From: Nocardia sp. NRRL S-836
GTDB lineage: Bacteria > Actinomycetota > Actinomycetes > Mycobacteriales > Pseudonocardiaceae
Length of the DNA stretch: 64,000 nucleotides
NCBI RefSeq assembly: GCF_001279525.1
Contig: NZ_LGDY01000104.1
Coordinates: forward strand, 58,087-122,086
Reading direction: 5' to 3'
Shown: positions 18,462 to 27,030 of the stretch, one piece after another
Layout: each line of letters opens with the position of its first letter
Numbering within the stretch: position 1 is the first letter of the stretch
Made by a program: the position numbers and the translations under genes
The notes under the pieces: model-generated
What the model was told of the DNA's origin: nothing
Seen by the model: the letters and a program-made list of their open reading frames with translations, nothing else
The model's database searches: none

Positions 18462-19970
18462 ATGCCTTCTGCACGATCACTGGCGGTCGCGGCCGCCGTG
18501 CTGACGGGGGTGCTGGTGCCCGGCGTGGCACACGCCGCACCACCGTCGAACGACGACTTCGCCACACCGACGGTCATCAGCGCGCTGCCGTACTCGGTGG
18601 CGCAGGACACGACCGAGGCGACCAAGGCGGCCGACGACCCGTTCGCCTGCCGGGGTGCCGGCCTCACCGGTTCGGTGTGGTTCACCTACACCGCGACCGA
18701 GAACGGCCTGCTGCGCCTGAAGACCGAGGGCAGCGACCGCGACCTGCACGTCACGACGTTCACCGGTGAGCGCGGCGACCTCAAGCAGCTGTGGAACCCG
18801 CAGTGGGACGGCTGCACCACGAGCCGCAGCGTGCCGATCACGTTCCCCGCGACGACCGGCACCACGTACCACTTCATGGTCAGCGGCAACGGCACGCCGG
18901 GCGGGGCGCTGCAGCTCGCGCTGGACCGGATCGCCCCGGCGGCCAACGACGACTTCGCCGACGCCCAGCCGGTCACCGCGCTGCCGTTCAGCGCGCCACA
19001 GCCCGACTTCACGCTGGCCTCGGCCGAGCCGGACGAGCCGGCGGCGACGTCGTGCTGGGGCAACCAGGGCTTGCCCTCGGTCTGGTACGCGTACACGCCC
19101 GCGCAGACGCAGTCGCTGGTGCTCAAGATGGACGGCAGCAACAGCAGCCCGCTCGCCGCGGTCTACGAGGGAACCTCGTTGCCCGACCTGCGGCTGCTCG
19201 CCTGCGTCGACGGCAGCCACTACACCGGCAAGGCCGTGGGCGTGACCGGTGGCAGGACCTACTTCGTCCAGGTCACCGGCTCCAACAGCAGCTACTCGCC
19301 GTCCGCGACACTGCGGCTGACCGAGGCGCTCCCGTTGCGGACGTCGGTCTACTCCTCGACCGAAGAGCGCCCGCTGTACGAGACGATCGGGTTCTCGTTG
19401 CAGCACAACAACGCCTACAGCGCGCCGGTGACGACCTCGTGGGACTTCGGTGACGGCACGACCGCTTCCCCGAGCACGGAGACGAGCCAGCAGCACAAGT
19501 ACGCCGCGGACGGCGAGTACACCGTGACGGTCAACTCGACCTCCGCCGACGGCCGCACCAGCAGCGACACCACCGTCGTCAAGATCAAGACGCACGACGT
19601 CGGCATCACCAGGTTCACCGTGCCGACCTCGGCCAGGGCCGGCGAGCAGAAGACGATCACCGTGCAGGTCGCCAACACCCGGTACCTGGAGAAGCCGACC
19701 GTCACGCTCTACCGGTCGGTCAACGGTTCCTGGGCACAGGTCGGCCGGCTCTCGATCGAGGTGCCCGCGCACCCGACCCGCAAGGTCGGCTTCCCGTTCG
19801 CCTACACCTTCACCCCGGAGGACGCCGCGATCGGCAAGGTCAGCTTCCGCGCCGTGGCCGAACTGCCGTGGCCCACGCGGGACGCCCGCGAGCAGGACAA
19901 CGAGGTGATCGCGATCGCGACCACCGTACGTCCCGCCGCCACCTCCGCCGCCGCCGCTCTCACGAACTGA
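18462..19970 (+). CDS. Secreted PKD-domain protein (first of tandem pair)
   Basis: 502 residues with a signal peptide ending at AHA (about residue 27). GGGGGA stands 7 bases before the ATG. After the signal come two related beta-sandwich modules, each starting with a PxNDDF motif (residues 30 and 164 regions) and holding a Cys pair. A PKD domain follows with its signature WDFGDGTT (Asp328), and then a C-terminal beta domain (DVGITRFTVPTSARAGEQ). The PxNDDF modules resemble pre-peptidase/visual-pigment-like surface domains of actinobacterial exoproteins, but no catalytic residues are visible. It may bind glycans or other exoproteins; that is inference. Confidence 0.85.
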   Translation: MPSARSLAVAAAVLTGVLVPGVAHAAPPSNDDFATPTVISALPYSVAQDTTEATKAADDPFACRGAGLTGSVWFTYTATENGLLRLKTEGSDRDLHVTTFTGERGDLKQLWNPQWDGCTTSRSVPITFPATTGTTYHFMVSGNGTPGGALQLALDRIAPAANDDFADAQPVTALPFSAPQPDFTLASAEPDEPAATSCWGNQGLPSVWYAYTPAQTQSLVLKMDGSNSSPLAAVYEGTSLPDLRLLACVDGSHYTGKAVGVTGGRTYFVQVTGSNSSYSPSATLRLTEALPLRTSVYSSTEERPLYETIGFSLQHNNAYSAPVTTSWDFGDGTTASPSTETSQQHKYAADGEYTVTVNSTSADGRTSSDTTVVKIKTHDVGITRFTVPTSARAGEQKTITVQVANTRYLEKPTVTLYRSVNGSWAQVGRLSIEVPAHPTRKVGFPFAYTFTPEDAAIGKVSFRAVAELPWPTRDAREQDNEVIAIATTVRPAATSAAAALTN

Positions 19971-19983
19971 TCCGGGGGAATCC

Positions 19984-21462
19984 ATGAAGCAGCTCAGCAG
20001 ACTGCGCCTGGTGGCCACCGCGGTGGCCGTAGCCGCACTGACCGCCTTCGCACCCGGCGTCGCGCACGCCGACGCACCCGCCAACGACGACTTCGACGCC
20101 GCCACCGAGATCACCGCGCTGCCGGCCACCACGACGGTCGACACCACCGGCGCCACCAAGGCGCCGGACGACCCGGGCATCTGCAACTACCAGAGCTACA
20201 GCACGGTGTGGGTGCGCTACACGGCATCCGCTGACGGGCTGGTCAAGCTGACCTCCCAGAGCACCCGGTACACGTTCTACGCGGTCTTCACCGGCACGCG
20301 CGGCGCGCTCACGCCGGTGCCGGGCGGCTGCACGACCCCCGGCGAACGGGAGAAGACCTTCAGCGTCAAGGCGGGCACGACCTACCACCTCGCCGTGGCC
20401 GAGCACTACTCCGGCTACACGGGCCCGGTGTCGCTGACCATGACGCCGGTGCGGGCCGCCGTGAACGACGACCGGGCCGCGGCGACGCCGGTCACGGTGC
20501 CGTCGCGGGTCGAGGGCGACCTCACCCGCGCGACTCCGGAGCCGGGCGAGGCGCCGCCGAGCTGTGACGCGGCCGCCACCCAGTCGCTCTGGTACAGCTA
20601 CCGGGCAACGCGCACGCAGTGGGTCAACGTGTCGGCGTACTACAACGCGATCAGCGTGCACCGTGCCGGCGACCTGTCCGAGGTGGACTGCTTCGCCTCC
20701 GGTGGCAACTCGAACGGCGCGGTGTTCGCGACGACCGCGGGCGAGACGTACCTGATCCGGGTGGCACGTGCCGCGGACGACGCGGACCCGTTCTGGATGG
20801 ACGTGCAGGCGGCCGCACCGCTCAAGCCGTACACCGCGGTGAGCTACTACGAGCCGTCGGTGTTCGACGACCTCCCGTTCGAGCTCGGCTCGGGTGACCC
20901 GCACGGCAGGGTGCTGACCAGCGGAGTGATCGACTTCGGTGACGGCACGTCGAAGAACTTCGTGGCGTACGAGCAGATCCGGCACCGGTACGCACGGGAC
21001 GGCGTGTACACGGTCACCGTGTCGGGCTCGACGAACGACGGCCGCACGGGCACGGGGACCAGCACGGTGACGATCGACACGCACGACGTGTCGGTGGCAC
21101 CGCTGACAGTCCCGTCCTCGGTGCGGGCCGGCCAGACCAAGCCGATCAAGGTGTCGGTCGCGAACGCGCGGCAGACCGAGAACGTCCGGGTCACCCTCTA
21201 CCGGGTCAACGAGACCGGTGGCTACGACGAGGAGATCGGTCAGGCGGTCCAGCGGGTGGCGGCGTCACCGACGGGCAAGGTCGACTTCCCGTTCGCCTAC
21301 ACCTACACCGCGAAGGACGCGGCGCTGGGCAAGGTCACGTTCCGCGCGGTCGCCGCGCTGGAGAACTGGAACCTCCGCGAGGCGAAGCCGGACGACAACG
21401 AGGCTCGTGCCACCACGGCCTCCGTCCGGGCCGCGGCCACGGCCACCGCGCTGACCGACTGA
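19984..21462 (+). CDS. Secreted PKD-domain protein (second of tandem pair)
   Basis: 492 residues, a paralog of the preceding gene over its whole length: a signal peptide ending at AHA near residue 29, two NDDF/NDDR modules, the PKD signature DFGDGTS (Asp317) and the same C-terminal domain (DVSVAPLTVPSSVRAGQT). The shared VGFPFAYTFTPEDAAIGK and VDFPFAYTYTAKDAALGK blocks show recent common origin. GGGGGA lies just before the ATG, and only 13 bases separate it from its paralog, so the two are one transcript made by tandem duplication. The function is unknown. Confidence 0.85.
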   Translation: MKQLSRLRLVATAVAVAALTAFAPGVAHADAPANDDFDAATEITALPATTTVDTTGATKAPDDPGICNYQSYSTVWVRYTASADGLVKLTSQSTRYTFYAVFTGTRGALTPVPGGCTTPGEREKTFSVKAGTTYHLAVAEHYSGYTGPVSLTMTPVRAAVNDDRAAATPVTVPSRVEGDLTRATPEPGEAPPSCDAAATQSLWYSYRATRTQWVNVSAYYNAISVHRAGDLSEVDCFASGGNSNGAVFATTAGETYLIRVARAADDADPFWMDVQAAAPLKPYTAVSYYEPSVFDDLPFELGSGDPHGRVLTSGVIDFGDGTSKNFVAYEQIRHRYARDGVYTVTVSGSTNDGRTGTGTSTVTIDTHDVSVAPLTVPSSVRAGQTKPIKVSVANARQTENVRVTLYRVNETGGYDEEIGQAVQRVAASPTGKVDFPFAYTYTAKDAALGKVTFRAVAALENWNLREAKPDDNEARATTASVRAAATATALTD

Positions 21463-21471
21463 CCGGACCGC

Positions 21472-21529
21472 CCCCTTACCCGGCCGCCGGAGAGCCTTCC
21501 GGCCCTCACCTCAGCAGCCGGGTAAGGGG
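21472..21529 (+). terminator. Terminator after the PKD pair
   Basis: CCCCTTACCCGGC (21472-21484) pairs perfectly with GCCGGGTAAGGGG (21517-21529). A smaller stem, GCCGGA with TCCGGC (21486-21503), sits in the loop. It lies 10 bases past the stop codon. Confidence 0.8.
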
Positions 21530-21627
21530 TCCTGCGGCCATGCCTTAGGTGATCGTCCGATGCAGGGCCTCACCCCTCAGGAGCAATCTCCTTGTCATCA
21601 GAGAGACGAACTGAGGAGATGAGCCCG

Positions 21628-21804
21628 ATGGAGTGGACGCCCGAAGCGATCAAGGCGGAGATGGACTACCGGCAGCTCGCCCTGCGGGAGGACGCCCGCC
21701 GCGTCCAGGAGTACTACCGCAACGGTGGCAAGCCGCGTTCGTGGTGGCACCGCATGACGCACCGCCACGAGCCTGAGGTCCCCAACGGACAACAGGCTGC
21801 GTGA
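21628..21804 (+). CDS. Small basic uncharacterised protein
   Basis: 58 residues from the ATG at 21628, which has GAGGAG 9 bases upstream. A TTG at 21592 with its own AGGAG would add 12 residues. The sequence starts MEWTPEAIKAEMDYRQLALREDARRV split over a charged helix, then a turn (GGKPRSWW) and a His-rich end (HRMTHRHEPEVP). It is predicted soluble, with an amphipathic N-terminal helix. I do not recognise the family. Codon use is normal for this genome, and the gene stands alone between two terminators. Confidence 0.65.
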   Translation: MEWTPEAIKAEMDYRQLALREDARRVQEYYRNGGKPRSWWHRMTHRHEPEVPNGQQAA

Positions 21805-21814
21805 TGCCGGGGGT

Positions 21815-21861
21815 GGTCGTGGGGGTGTGTTCCTCTCGTCCGGGAACCCGCCCCCACGACC
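21815..21861. terminator. Bidirectional terminator between the small gene and proX1
   Basis: GGTCGTGGGGG (21815-21825) pairs perfectly with CCCCCACGACC (21851-21861), with a second small stem GTTCC/GGAAC in the loop. It lies between convergent genes and ends just before the proX1 stop. Confidence 0.75.
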
Positions 21862-21865
21862 CGTG

Positions 21866-22819
21866 TCAGGCCTTGGACAGCCAGGACCTGACCTTGTCGC
21901 CGTTGGTCTCGACCCACTTCTTGGCCGCGTCCTCCGGCTTCATCTTGTCCTCGGCGATGAGCTTCGCGACCGCGTTCTGGTCCTCGTTGGTCCACTTGAA
22001 GTTCTTGACCAGCTGGAAGGCCGGGCCGTTCGCGTCGGCGAACTTCTTGGACACGACCTTGTCGAGGTCGTAGTCCGGGTAGTCGCAGGCGATCTTCTCG
22101 GCGTCGGCGTCACAGCCGGGGGTGTAGGCGGGGAGCTTGACCTTCTCCAGCTTGATCTCGTTGAGCAGCCACTGCGGCGAGTAGAAGTAGCCGATGACCC
22201 ACTTCTTGTCCTTCTCCGCCTGGCGGAACGCCTGGATGAGGGCGGTCTCGCTGCCTCCGTAGACGACCTTGTAGTTGAGGTTCAGGTTCTTCACGAGCGC
22301 CTCGTCGTTGGTGACGAACGACGGGTCGCCGTCGAGCAGCTGGCCCTTGTCACCGGACTCGGACGTCTTGAACTGGTCCGCGTACTTGTTCAGGTTGTTC
22401 CAGTCGAGGACGTCGGGGTGCTCCTTGGCCAGCCACGGCGGCACGTACCAGCCGATCTGGCCCTTCACGCCCGTGGAGCCCGCGCTGACGGCGGTCTTCT
22501 GCTCGTCGACGTACTTCTTGCGCAGGTCGTCGTGGCCCCAGTTCTCGACGACGGCGTCGACCTCGCCGGTGCCGAAGCCCTGCCAGGCCACCTCTTCCTT
22601 GAGCTCCTTCTTCGTGACCTTGCACTTGAGCTCCTTCTCGGCCACGTACGCGAGCACAGCCGCGTTCGCCTCGTAGCCGACCCACGGGTTCACCGCGAGG
22701 TTGAACGTGCCGCAGTCGCCGGCCGCACCCGACGAGGTGTCACCGACCTTCGCACCGCCGCAACCGGCCAGCGCCAGTGCCCCTGCGAGCACCACGCCCA
22801 GCACGCTGTGCCTTGCCAC
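21866..22819 (-). CDS. proX: Glycine betaine/proline ABC transporter binding lipoprotein (copy 1)
   Basis: 317 residues from a GTG, the start that places the Arg and hydrophobic signal before the lipobox ALAGC (Cys20). It belongs to the OpuAC/ProX family: NLAVNPWVGYEANAAV, then VVENWGHDDLRKKY and GWYVPPWLAK carry the aromatic residues that cage the quaternary ammonium group. It sits on the outer face of the membrane and delivers the osmolyte to the permease encoded 14 bases upstream. A closely similar binding protein lies on the other side of the transporter (26008-26976). Confidence 0.94.
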   Translation of the reverse strand: MARHSVLGVVLAGALALAGCGGAKVGDTSSGAAGDCGTFNLAVNPWVGYEANAAVLAYVAEKELKCKVTKKELKEEVAWQGFGTGEVDAVVENWGHDDLRKKYVDEQKTAVSAGSTGVKGQIGWYVPPWLAKEHPDVLDWNNLNKYADQFKTSESGDKGQLLDGDPSFVTNDEALVKNLNLNYKVVYGGSETALIQAFRQAEKDKKWVIGYFYSPQWLLNEIKLEKVKLPAYTPGCDADAEKIACDYPDYDLDKVVSKKFADANGPAFQLVKNFKWTNEDQNAVAKLIAEDKMKPEDAAKKWVETNGDKVRSWLSKA

Positions 22820-22833
22820 TGTCCACGACCCTT

Positions 22834-24771
22834 CTAGTTGGTCCACCGCTTCGCGGCCGCCTGCGTGAGGCGGTCGAGCATCACGCCCAGCACGACGATC
22901 GCGACGCCGGCCGCGAGCCCCTTGCCGTACAACTGGCCCTGCGAGAAGCCGGCGACGACGTCGTAGCCGAGCGCGCCGGCGCCGACGAGTCCGCCGACGA
23001 CGACCATCGACAGCACGTAGATCAGTCCCTGGTTGGCGGCGAGCGTCAACGCGCCGCGCGCCATCGGCAGCTGCACCTTCACGATCGTCTGCCAGGCGCT
23101 GCCGCCCAGTGCCGTGGAGGCTTCGACGGTCGCGGGTGAGACCGCGCGCACGCCGTCGGCGATGATCTTGATGGCGACCGGGGCCGCGAACACCACGGCC
23201 GCGACGACCGCCGTGAACCGCGACGCCGAGAACAGGGCCAGGAACGGCACCAGGTACACGAAGGCGGGCATGACCTGGCCGGCGTCGAGCACCGGCCGGA
23301 CGAGCCGGTCCACGCGCCGGCTGCGGCCCATCCACACGCCCACGACGACGCCGAGCACCATCACCATGACCGTCGCGACGAGCGTGGCCGCCAGGGTGGT
23401 CATCGCGTCCTGCCAGAGTCCGGTCGCGACCAGCAGCCCCAGGCACACCGCGGAGGTCAGCGCGGCGCGGACGCCGCCGACGAGGACCGACAGCGCCACG
23501 ACGACCAGCGCGACCAGGAACCACGGCGACCCGGCGAGCAGCGCCTGCAACGGGTTCAGCAGCGCGGACGTGACGAGGTCCTTGAAGCCGCCGGTCAGCA
23601 CCGGGAGCGTGTCCTGCACCCACTCCGTCGCCGCCGTCGTGCCCTGCCGGATGCCGGAGCCGACCTCCACCCCGGAAGCTGGGAACTCCGCCGCCCACAG
23701 GTAGGTGTACGACAGGTAGACGGCGACACCGGTGACGCCCAGGCCGCCGAGCAACGCCCAGCGCGGCAGCGTGCGGCGTTCGGTCGCGGCGGTGGTGACG
23801 CGGTCCAGCACGATCGCCAGCACCACGATCGCCAGGCCCGCGTTGAACGCCGTGCCGACGTCGAGCGTCTGCAACGCCTTCACGACCGTCTTGCCCAGGC
23901 CCGGCGCGTCGATCAACGCCGCGATCGTGACCATCGACAGGGCGGCCATGATCGTCTGGTTGACGCCCAGCACGATCGTCCCGCGCGCGGAGGGCAGCAG
24001 CACCTTCAGCAACGTCTGCCGCGGCGTCGCCCCGAGGGACTCGCTCGCCTCGACGGTGGTGCGCGGCACCGCGCGGATGGCGTGCGCGGTGATCCGGATG
24101 GCCGGCGGTGCGGCGTAGATCAGCGTCGCGATCGTCGCCGAGGCCGGTCCGATCAGGAAGAACAGCGTCAGCGGCGCCAGGTAGACGAACGTCGGCATGG
24201 TCTGCATGAAGTCGAGCACCGGCGTCAGCACCCGGTTCACCCGGTCCGACAACCCGGCCCAGATGCCCAGCGGGATGCCCACCAGCAGCGAGATCACCAC
24301 GGCGGCCAGGGTGAGCGAGAGGGTGTCCATGCTCTCCTGCCACAACCCCTGCAGGCCCAGGAACGCGAAGCCCGCGACGGCCAGCAGCGCCACCCGCCAC
24401 CCGGCGGCCGCGAGGCTCACGAACCCGGCGATCGCGACCACGCCGAGCCAGCCGACCACCGGCACCGGCCGCCCGAACGACGGCTGCGCGATCATGGCCT
24501 GCACGAACGTGACGAACCCGTCGATGACGAGCCGGATCTCGTTGAAGAAGTACAGGAACAGCGGGTTGGAGTTGCGCGAGGCGCCGACGGCGTCGTTGAG
24601 CTCGTTGACCCACCGGTGCAGCGGCGTCAGCTCGGACGCGCCCAGCGCCAGCGTGGCGGTGTCGCGGAACAGCAGCCACAGCAAAAGCCAGACCAGCACG
24701 ACCCCACCGGCGATCAGGCCTTTGTGGACTTTCGGGCGCGGCACCGGCCGTGGTGCGGATACGGCGACCAT
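22834..24771 (-). CDS. proW: Betaine/proline ABC permease with two transport domains in one chain
   Basis: 645 residues from an ATG that has GGGGAGG 7 bases upstream; a GTG two codons earlier overlaps the ATPase stop. The chain holds two permease domains. Each has the ATPase-contact loop: VEASESLGATPRQTLLKV near 240 and VEASTALGGSAWQTIVKV near 550, about 310 residues apart. ProW-type permeases normally have one such domain and form homodimers. Here a single protein could supply both halves of the channel. The two halves are diverged, so the duplication is old. Confidence 0.92.
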   Translation of the reverse strand: MVAVSAPRPVPRPKVHKGLIAGGVVLVWLLLWLLFRDTATLALGASELTPLHRWVNELNDAVGASRNSNPLFLYFFNEIRLVIDGFVTFVQAMIAQPSFGRPVPVVGWLGVVAIAGFVSLAAAGWRVALLAVAGFAFLGLQGLWQESMDTLSLTLAAVVISLLVGIPLGIWAGLSDRVNRVLTPVLDFMQTMPTFVYLAPLTLFFLIGPASATIATLIYAAPPAIRITAHAIRAVPRTTVEASESLGATPRQTLLKVLLPSARGTIVLGVNQTIMAALSMVTIAALIDAPGLGKTVVKALQTLDVGTAFNAGLAIVVLAIVLDRVTTAATERRTLPRWALLGGLGVTGVAVYLSYTYLWAAEFPASGVEVGSGIRQGTTAATEWVQDTLPVLTGGFKDLVTSALLNPLQALLAGSPWFLVALVVVALSVLVGGVRAALTSAVCLGLLVATGLWQDAMTTLAATLVATVMVMVLGVVVGVWMGRSRRVDRLVRPVLDAGQVMPAFVYLVPFLALFSASRFTAVVAAVVFAAPVAIKIIADGVRAVSPATVEASTALGGSAWQTIVKVQLPMARGALTLAANQGLIYVLSMVVVGGLVGAGALGYDVVAGFSQGQLYGKGLAAGVAIVVLGVMLDRLTQAAAKRWTN

Positions 24772-24773
24772 GC

Positions 24774-25796
24774 TCACGCCTCCCCGGCGACGACTCCGAG
24801 GATCTCCTCGTCGGCCACGACACCGAGCAGCTCGCCGTCCCGCACGACCTTCACCGGCCGGTCCGCGCCGAGCACGCTGCGGATCGCCTCGCGCACCACG
24901 GTGTCCGGGCCCAGCTCGGGACCGTCGAGCGCGTCGTCGGGCGTCGGCGGTCGCATGATCCACTTCAACGTCAGCACGTGGGAGCGCGGCACGTCACGCA
25001 CGAAGTCGCGCACGTAGTCGTCCGCGGGCGCGCCGACCAGCTCGTCACCGGTGCCGACCTGCACCACCTGGCCGTCGCGCATGATGAGGATGCGGTCGCC
25101 GAGCTTGAGCGCCTCGCTCAGGTCGTGGGTGATGAACACCATCGTCTTGCCGACCTCGCGGTGCAGCCTGATCACCTCGGACTGCATGTCGCGGCGGATC
25201 AACGGGTCGAGTGCCGAGAACGGTTCGTCGAAGAACAGCACATCGGGATCACCGGCCAATGCGCGAGCCAGTCCGACGCGCTGTTGCATACCGCCGGAGA
25301 GCTGGTCCGGATAGGACTTCTCGTACCCGGTGAGACCCACGAGGTCGATCACTTCCTGCGACCGCCGCGCACGTTTCGCGCGCGGTACCCCGCGGATTTC
25401 CAGTCCGTAACCGACGTTGTCCACGACGGAGCGGTGCGGCAGCAGCCCGAAGTGCTGGAAGACCATGGAGAACTTGTTCCTCCGCAGGTCGCGCAACCGT
25501 TTCTGGTCCGCGTCGAGAATGTTCTCGCCCTCGAACGTGATCGTGCCCGCCGTCGGCTCCACGAGCCGGGTCAGGCACCTGACCAGAGTGGACTTGCCGG
25601 AGCCGGACAGGCCCATGACCACGAACATCTCTCCTGGAGCGACGTCGAAGCCCACCCCGCGCACGGCGGCGACGGCACCGGTGCGGTCCATCAACTCCGA
25701 CCGCGACAACGATTTCAGCTCAGGTGAGGCCACGACCTGGGACGCCTTGGAACCGAACACCTTCCACAGGTCCCTGACCGAGATCACGGGATCCAC
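24774..25796 (-). CDS. proV: Glycine betaine/proline ABC transporter ATPase
   Basis: 340 residues from a GTG with GGAG 9 bases upstream. Walker A is GLSGSGKST, the signature is [15 protein letters not shown] and Walker B is [12 protein letters not shown], with the switch His in [10 protein letters not shown]. The C-terminal 60 residues ([20 protein letters not shown] onward) look like part of a regulatory CBS pair, as in ProV/OpuA. It is first in the operon proV-proW-proX and divergent from the second binding-protein gene; the 211-base gap should hold both promoters. Confidence 0.95.
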   Translation of the reverse strand: MDPVISVRDLWKVFGSKASQVVASPELKSLSRSELMDRTGAVAAVRGVGFDVAPGEMFVVMGLSGSGKSTLVRCLTRLVEPTAGTITFEGENILDADQKRLRDLRRNKFSMVFQHFGLLPHRSVVDNVGYGLEIRGVPRAKRARRSQEVIDLVGLTGYEKSYPDQLSGGMQQRVGLARALAGDPDVLFFDEPFSALDPLIRRDMQSEVIRLHREVGKTMVFITHDLSEALKLGDRILIMRDGQVVQVGTGDELVGAPADDYVRDFVRDVPRSHVLTLKWIMRPPTPDDALDGPELGPDTVVREAIRSVLGADRPVKVVRDGELLGVVADEEILGVVAGEA

Positions 25797-26007
25797 GCCA
25801 CACCACTCCGACCTTGTTGCGGACAGCGCACAACGTTTCTCGATGCGCGACAGCATCGACCTTCACACGAGTGCGGTCAAGGGCAGAAACGCATTTACTC
25901 CATTGTGGACAACCAATGATCCTATGACTTGACTGACGTAGATCGAACCGGAAAAGCTGAACTGAGCGGTCTCCTGAACCGCTGTTCCCCCAAGAGGAGC
26001 GAAGTCC

Positions 26008-26976
26008 GTGCAACGCCTGAGAATCGCTCTGGCAATGGCGCTCGTGTTGACAATTGCCGGTTGTGGTGGCGGATCGACGTCGTCGTCGCCGCGATCCAGC
26101 TCAACCGCTCCGACCGAGCCGTGCGACGGCATCAACATCGCGGTCAACCCGTGGGTTGGTTACGAGGCGAACGCGGCCGTGATCGCGTACCTCGCCGAGC
26201 ACCGTCTCGGCTGCAAGGTCAAGAAGAAGGAGATGGACGAGCAGACCGCCTGGCAGGGCCTCGACAACGGCGAGGTCGACGTGATCCTGGAGAACTGGGG
26301 CCACGAGGACCTGAAGCAGAAGTACGTCGAGGAGAAGCGCACCGCGGTCAGGGTCGGCCCGTCCGGCAACAGGGGCGTGATCGGCTGGTACGTGCCGCCG
26401 TGGATGAAGAAGGAGTTCCCGGACATCACGAACTGGCAGAACCTGAACAAGTACGCGGACAGGTTCAGGACCGCCAAGTCCGGTGACAAGGGCCAGCTGC
26501 TCGACGGCGACCCGTCGTACGTGACCAACGACGAGGCGCTGGTGAAGAACCTGAACCTCAACTACAAGGTCGTCTACGCCGAGAGCGAGCTCAACCTGAT
26601 CAAGGCGTTCCGCCAGGCCGAGGAGAAGAAGACGCCGCTGGTCGGCTACTTCTTCGAGCCGCAGTGGCTGCACCTCGACATCGAGCTGGTGAAGATCGAC
26701 CTGCCGGCGAACACGGCCGGCTGCGACGTCGACGCGGCCAAGGTCGCCTGCGACTACCCGCGATACGACCTCGACAAGATCGCCTCGAAGGGGTTCGCCG
26801 AGAAGGGCGGGCCCGCGTACCGCCTGGTCAAGAACTTCCAGTGGAACAACGACGAGCAGAACACCGTCGCGTCGTTCATCGCGAAGTACAAGATGGCGCC
26901 GGAAGAGGCGGCGAAGCGGTGGATCGAGGCGAACCCGGACCGGGTCGAGGACTGGCTGAGCCAGGACAAGCCCTAG
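26008..26976 (+). CDS. Glycine betaine/proline ABC transporter binding lipoprotein (copy 2)
   Basis: 322 residues from a GTG with GAGGAG 8 bases upstream. The lipobox is IAGC (Cys19), followed by a Ser/Thr-rich linker. The body is closely similar to the copy at 21866-22819, with the same NPWVGYEANAA, ENWGHEDLKQKY, GWYVPPWMKK and KGQLLDGDPSYVTNDEALV blocks. It is transcribed away from proV and has no permease of its own, so it probably feeds the same transporter, perhaps with a different affinity or substrate range or a separate regulation. Confidence 0.93.
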   Translation: MQRLRIALAMALVLTIAGCGGGSTSSSPRSSSTAPTEPCDGINIAVNPWVGYEANAAVIAYLAEHRLGCKVKKKEMDEQTAWQGLDNGEVDVILENWGHEDLKQKYVEEKRTAVRVGPSGNRGVIGWYVPPWMKKEFPDITNWQNLNKYADRFRTAKSGDKGQLLDGDPSYVTNDEALVKNLNLNYKVVYAESELNLIKAFRQAEEKKTPLVGYFFEPQWLHLDIELVKIDLPANTAGCDVDAAKVACDYPRYDLDKIASKGFAEKGGPAYRLVKNFQWNNDEQNTVASFIAKYKMAPEEAAKRWIEANPDRVEDWLSQDKP

Positions 26977-26990
26977 AACGGCGTGAAGTG

Positions 26991-27012
26991 GGGCTCCCCG
27001 GTCGGGGAGCCC
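26991..27012. terminator. Bidirectional terminator
   Basis: GGGCTCCCC (26991-26999) and GGGGAGCCC (27004-27012) pair perfectly around GGTC, between the convergent betaine-binding gene and the minus-strand gene ending at 27031. Confidence 0.8.
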
Positions 27013-27030
27013 TCTCCCGTGCGACCCGCC

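Noticed and set aside
25904..25914. DnaA box-like TTGTCCACA (minus strand) between proV and the second binding-protein gene
   Set aside because: Only a single copy is seen, with no AT-rich unwinding region and no dnaA or dnaN nearby, so it is not evidence for an origin.
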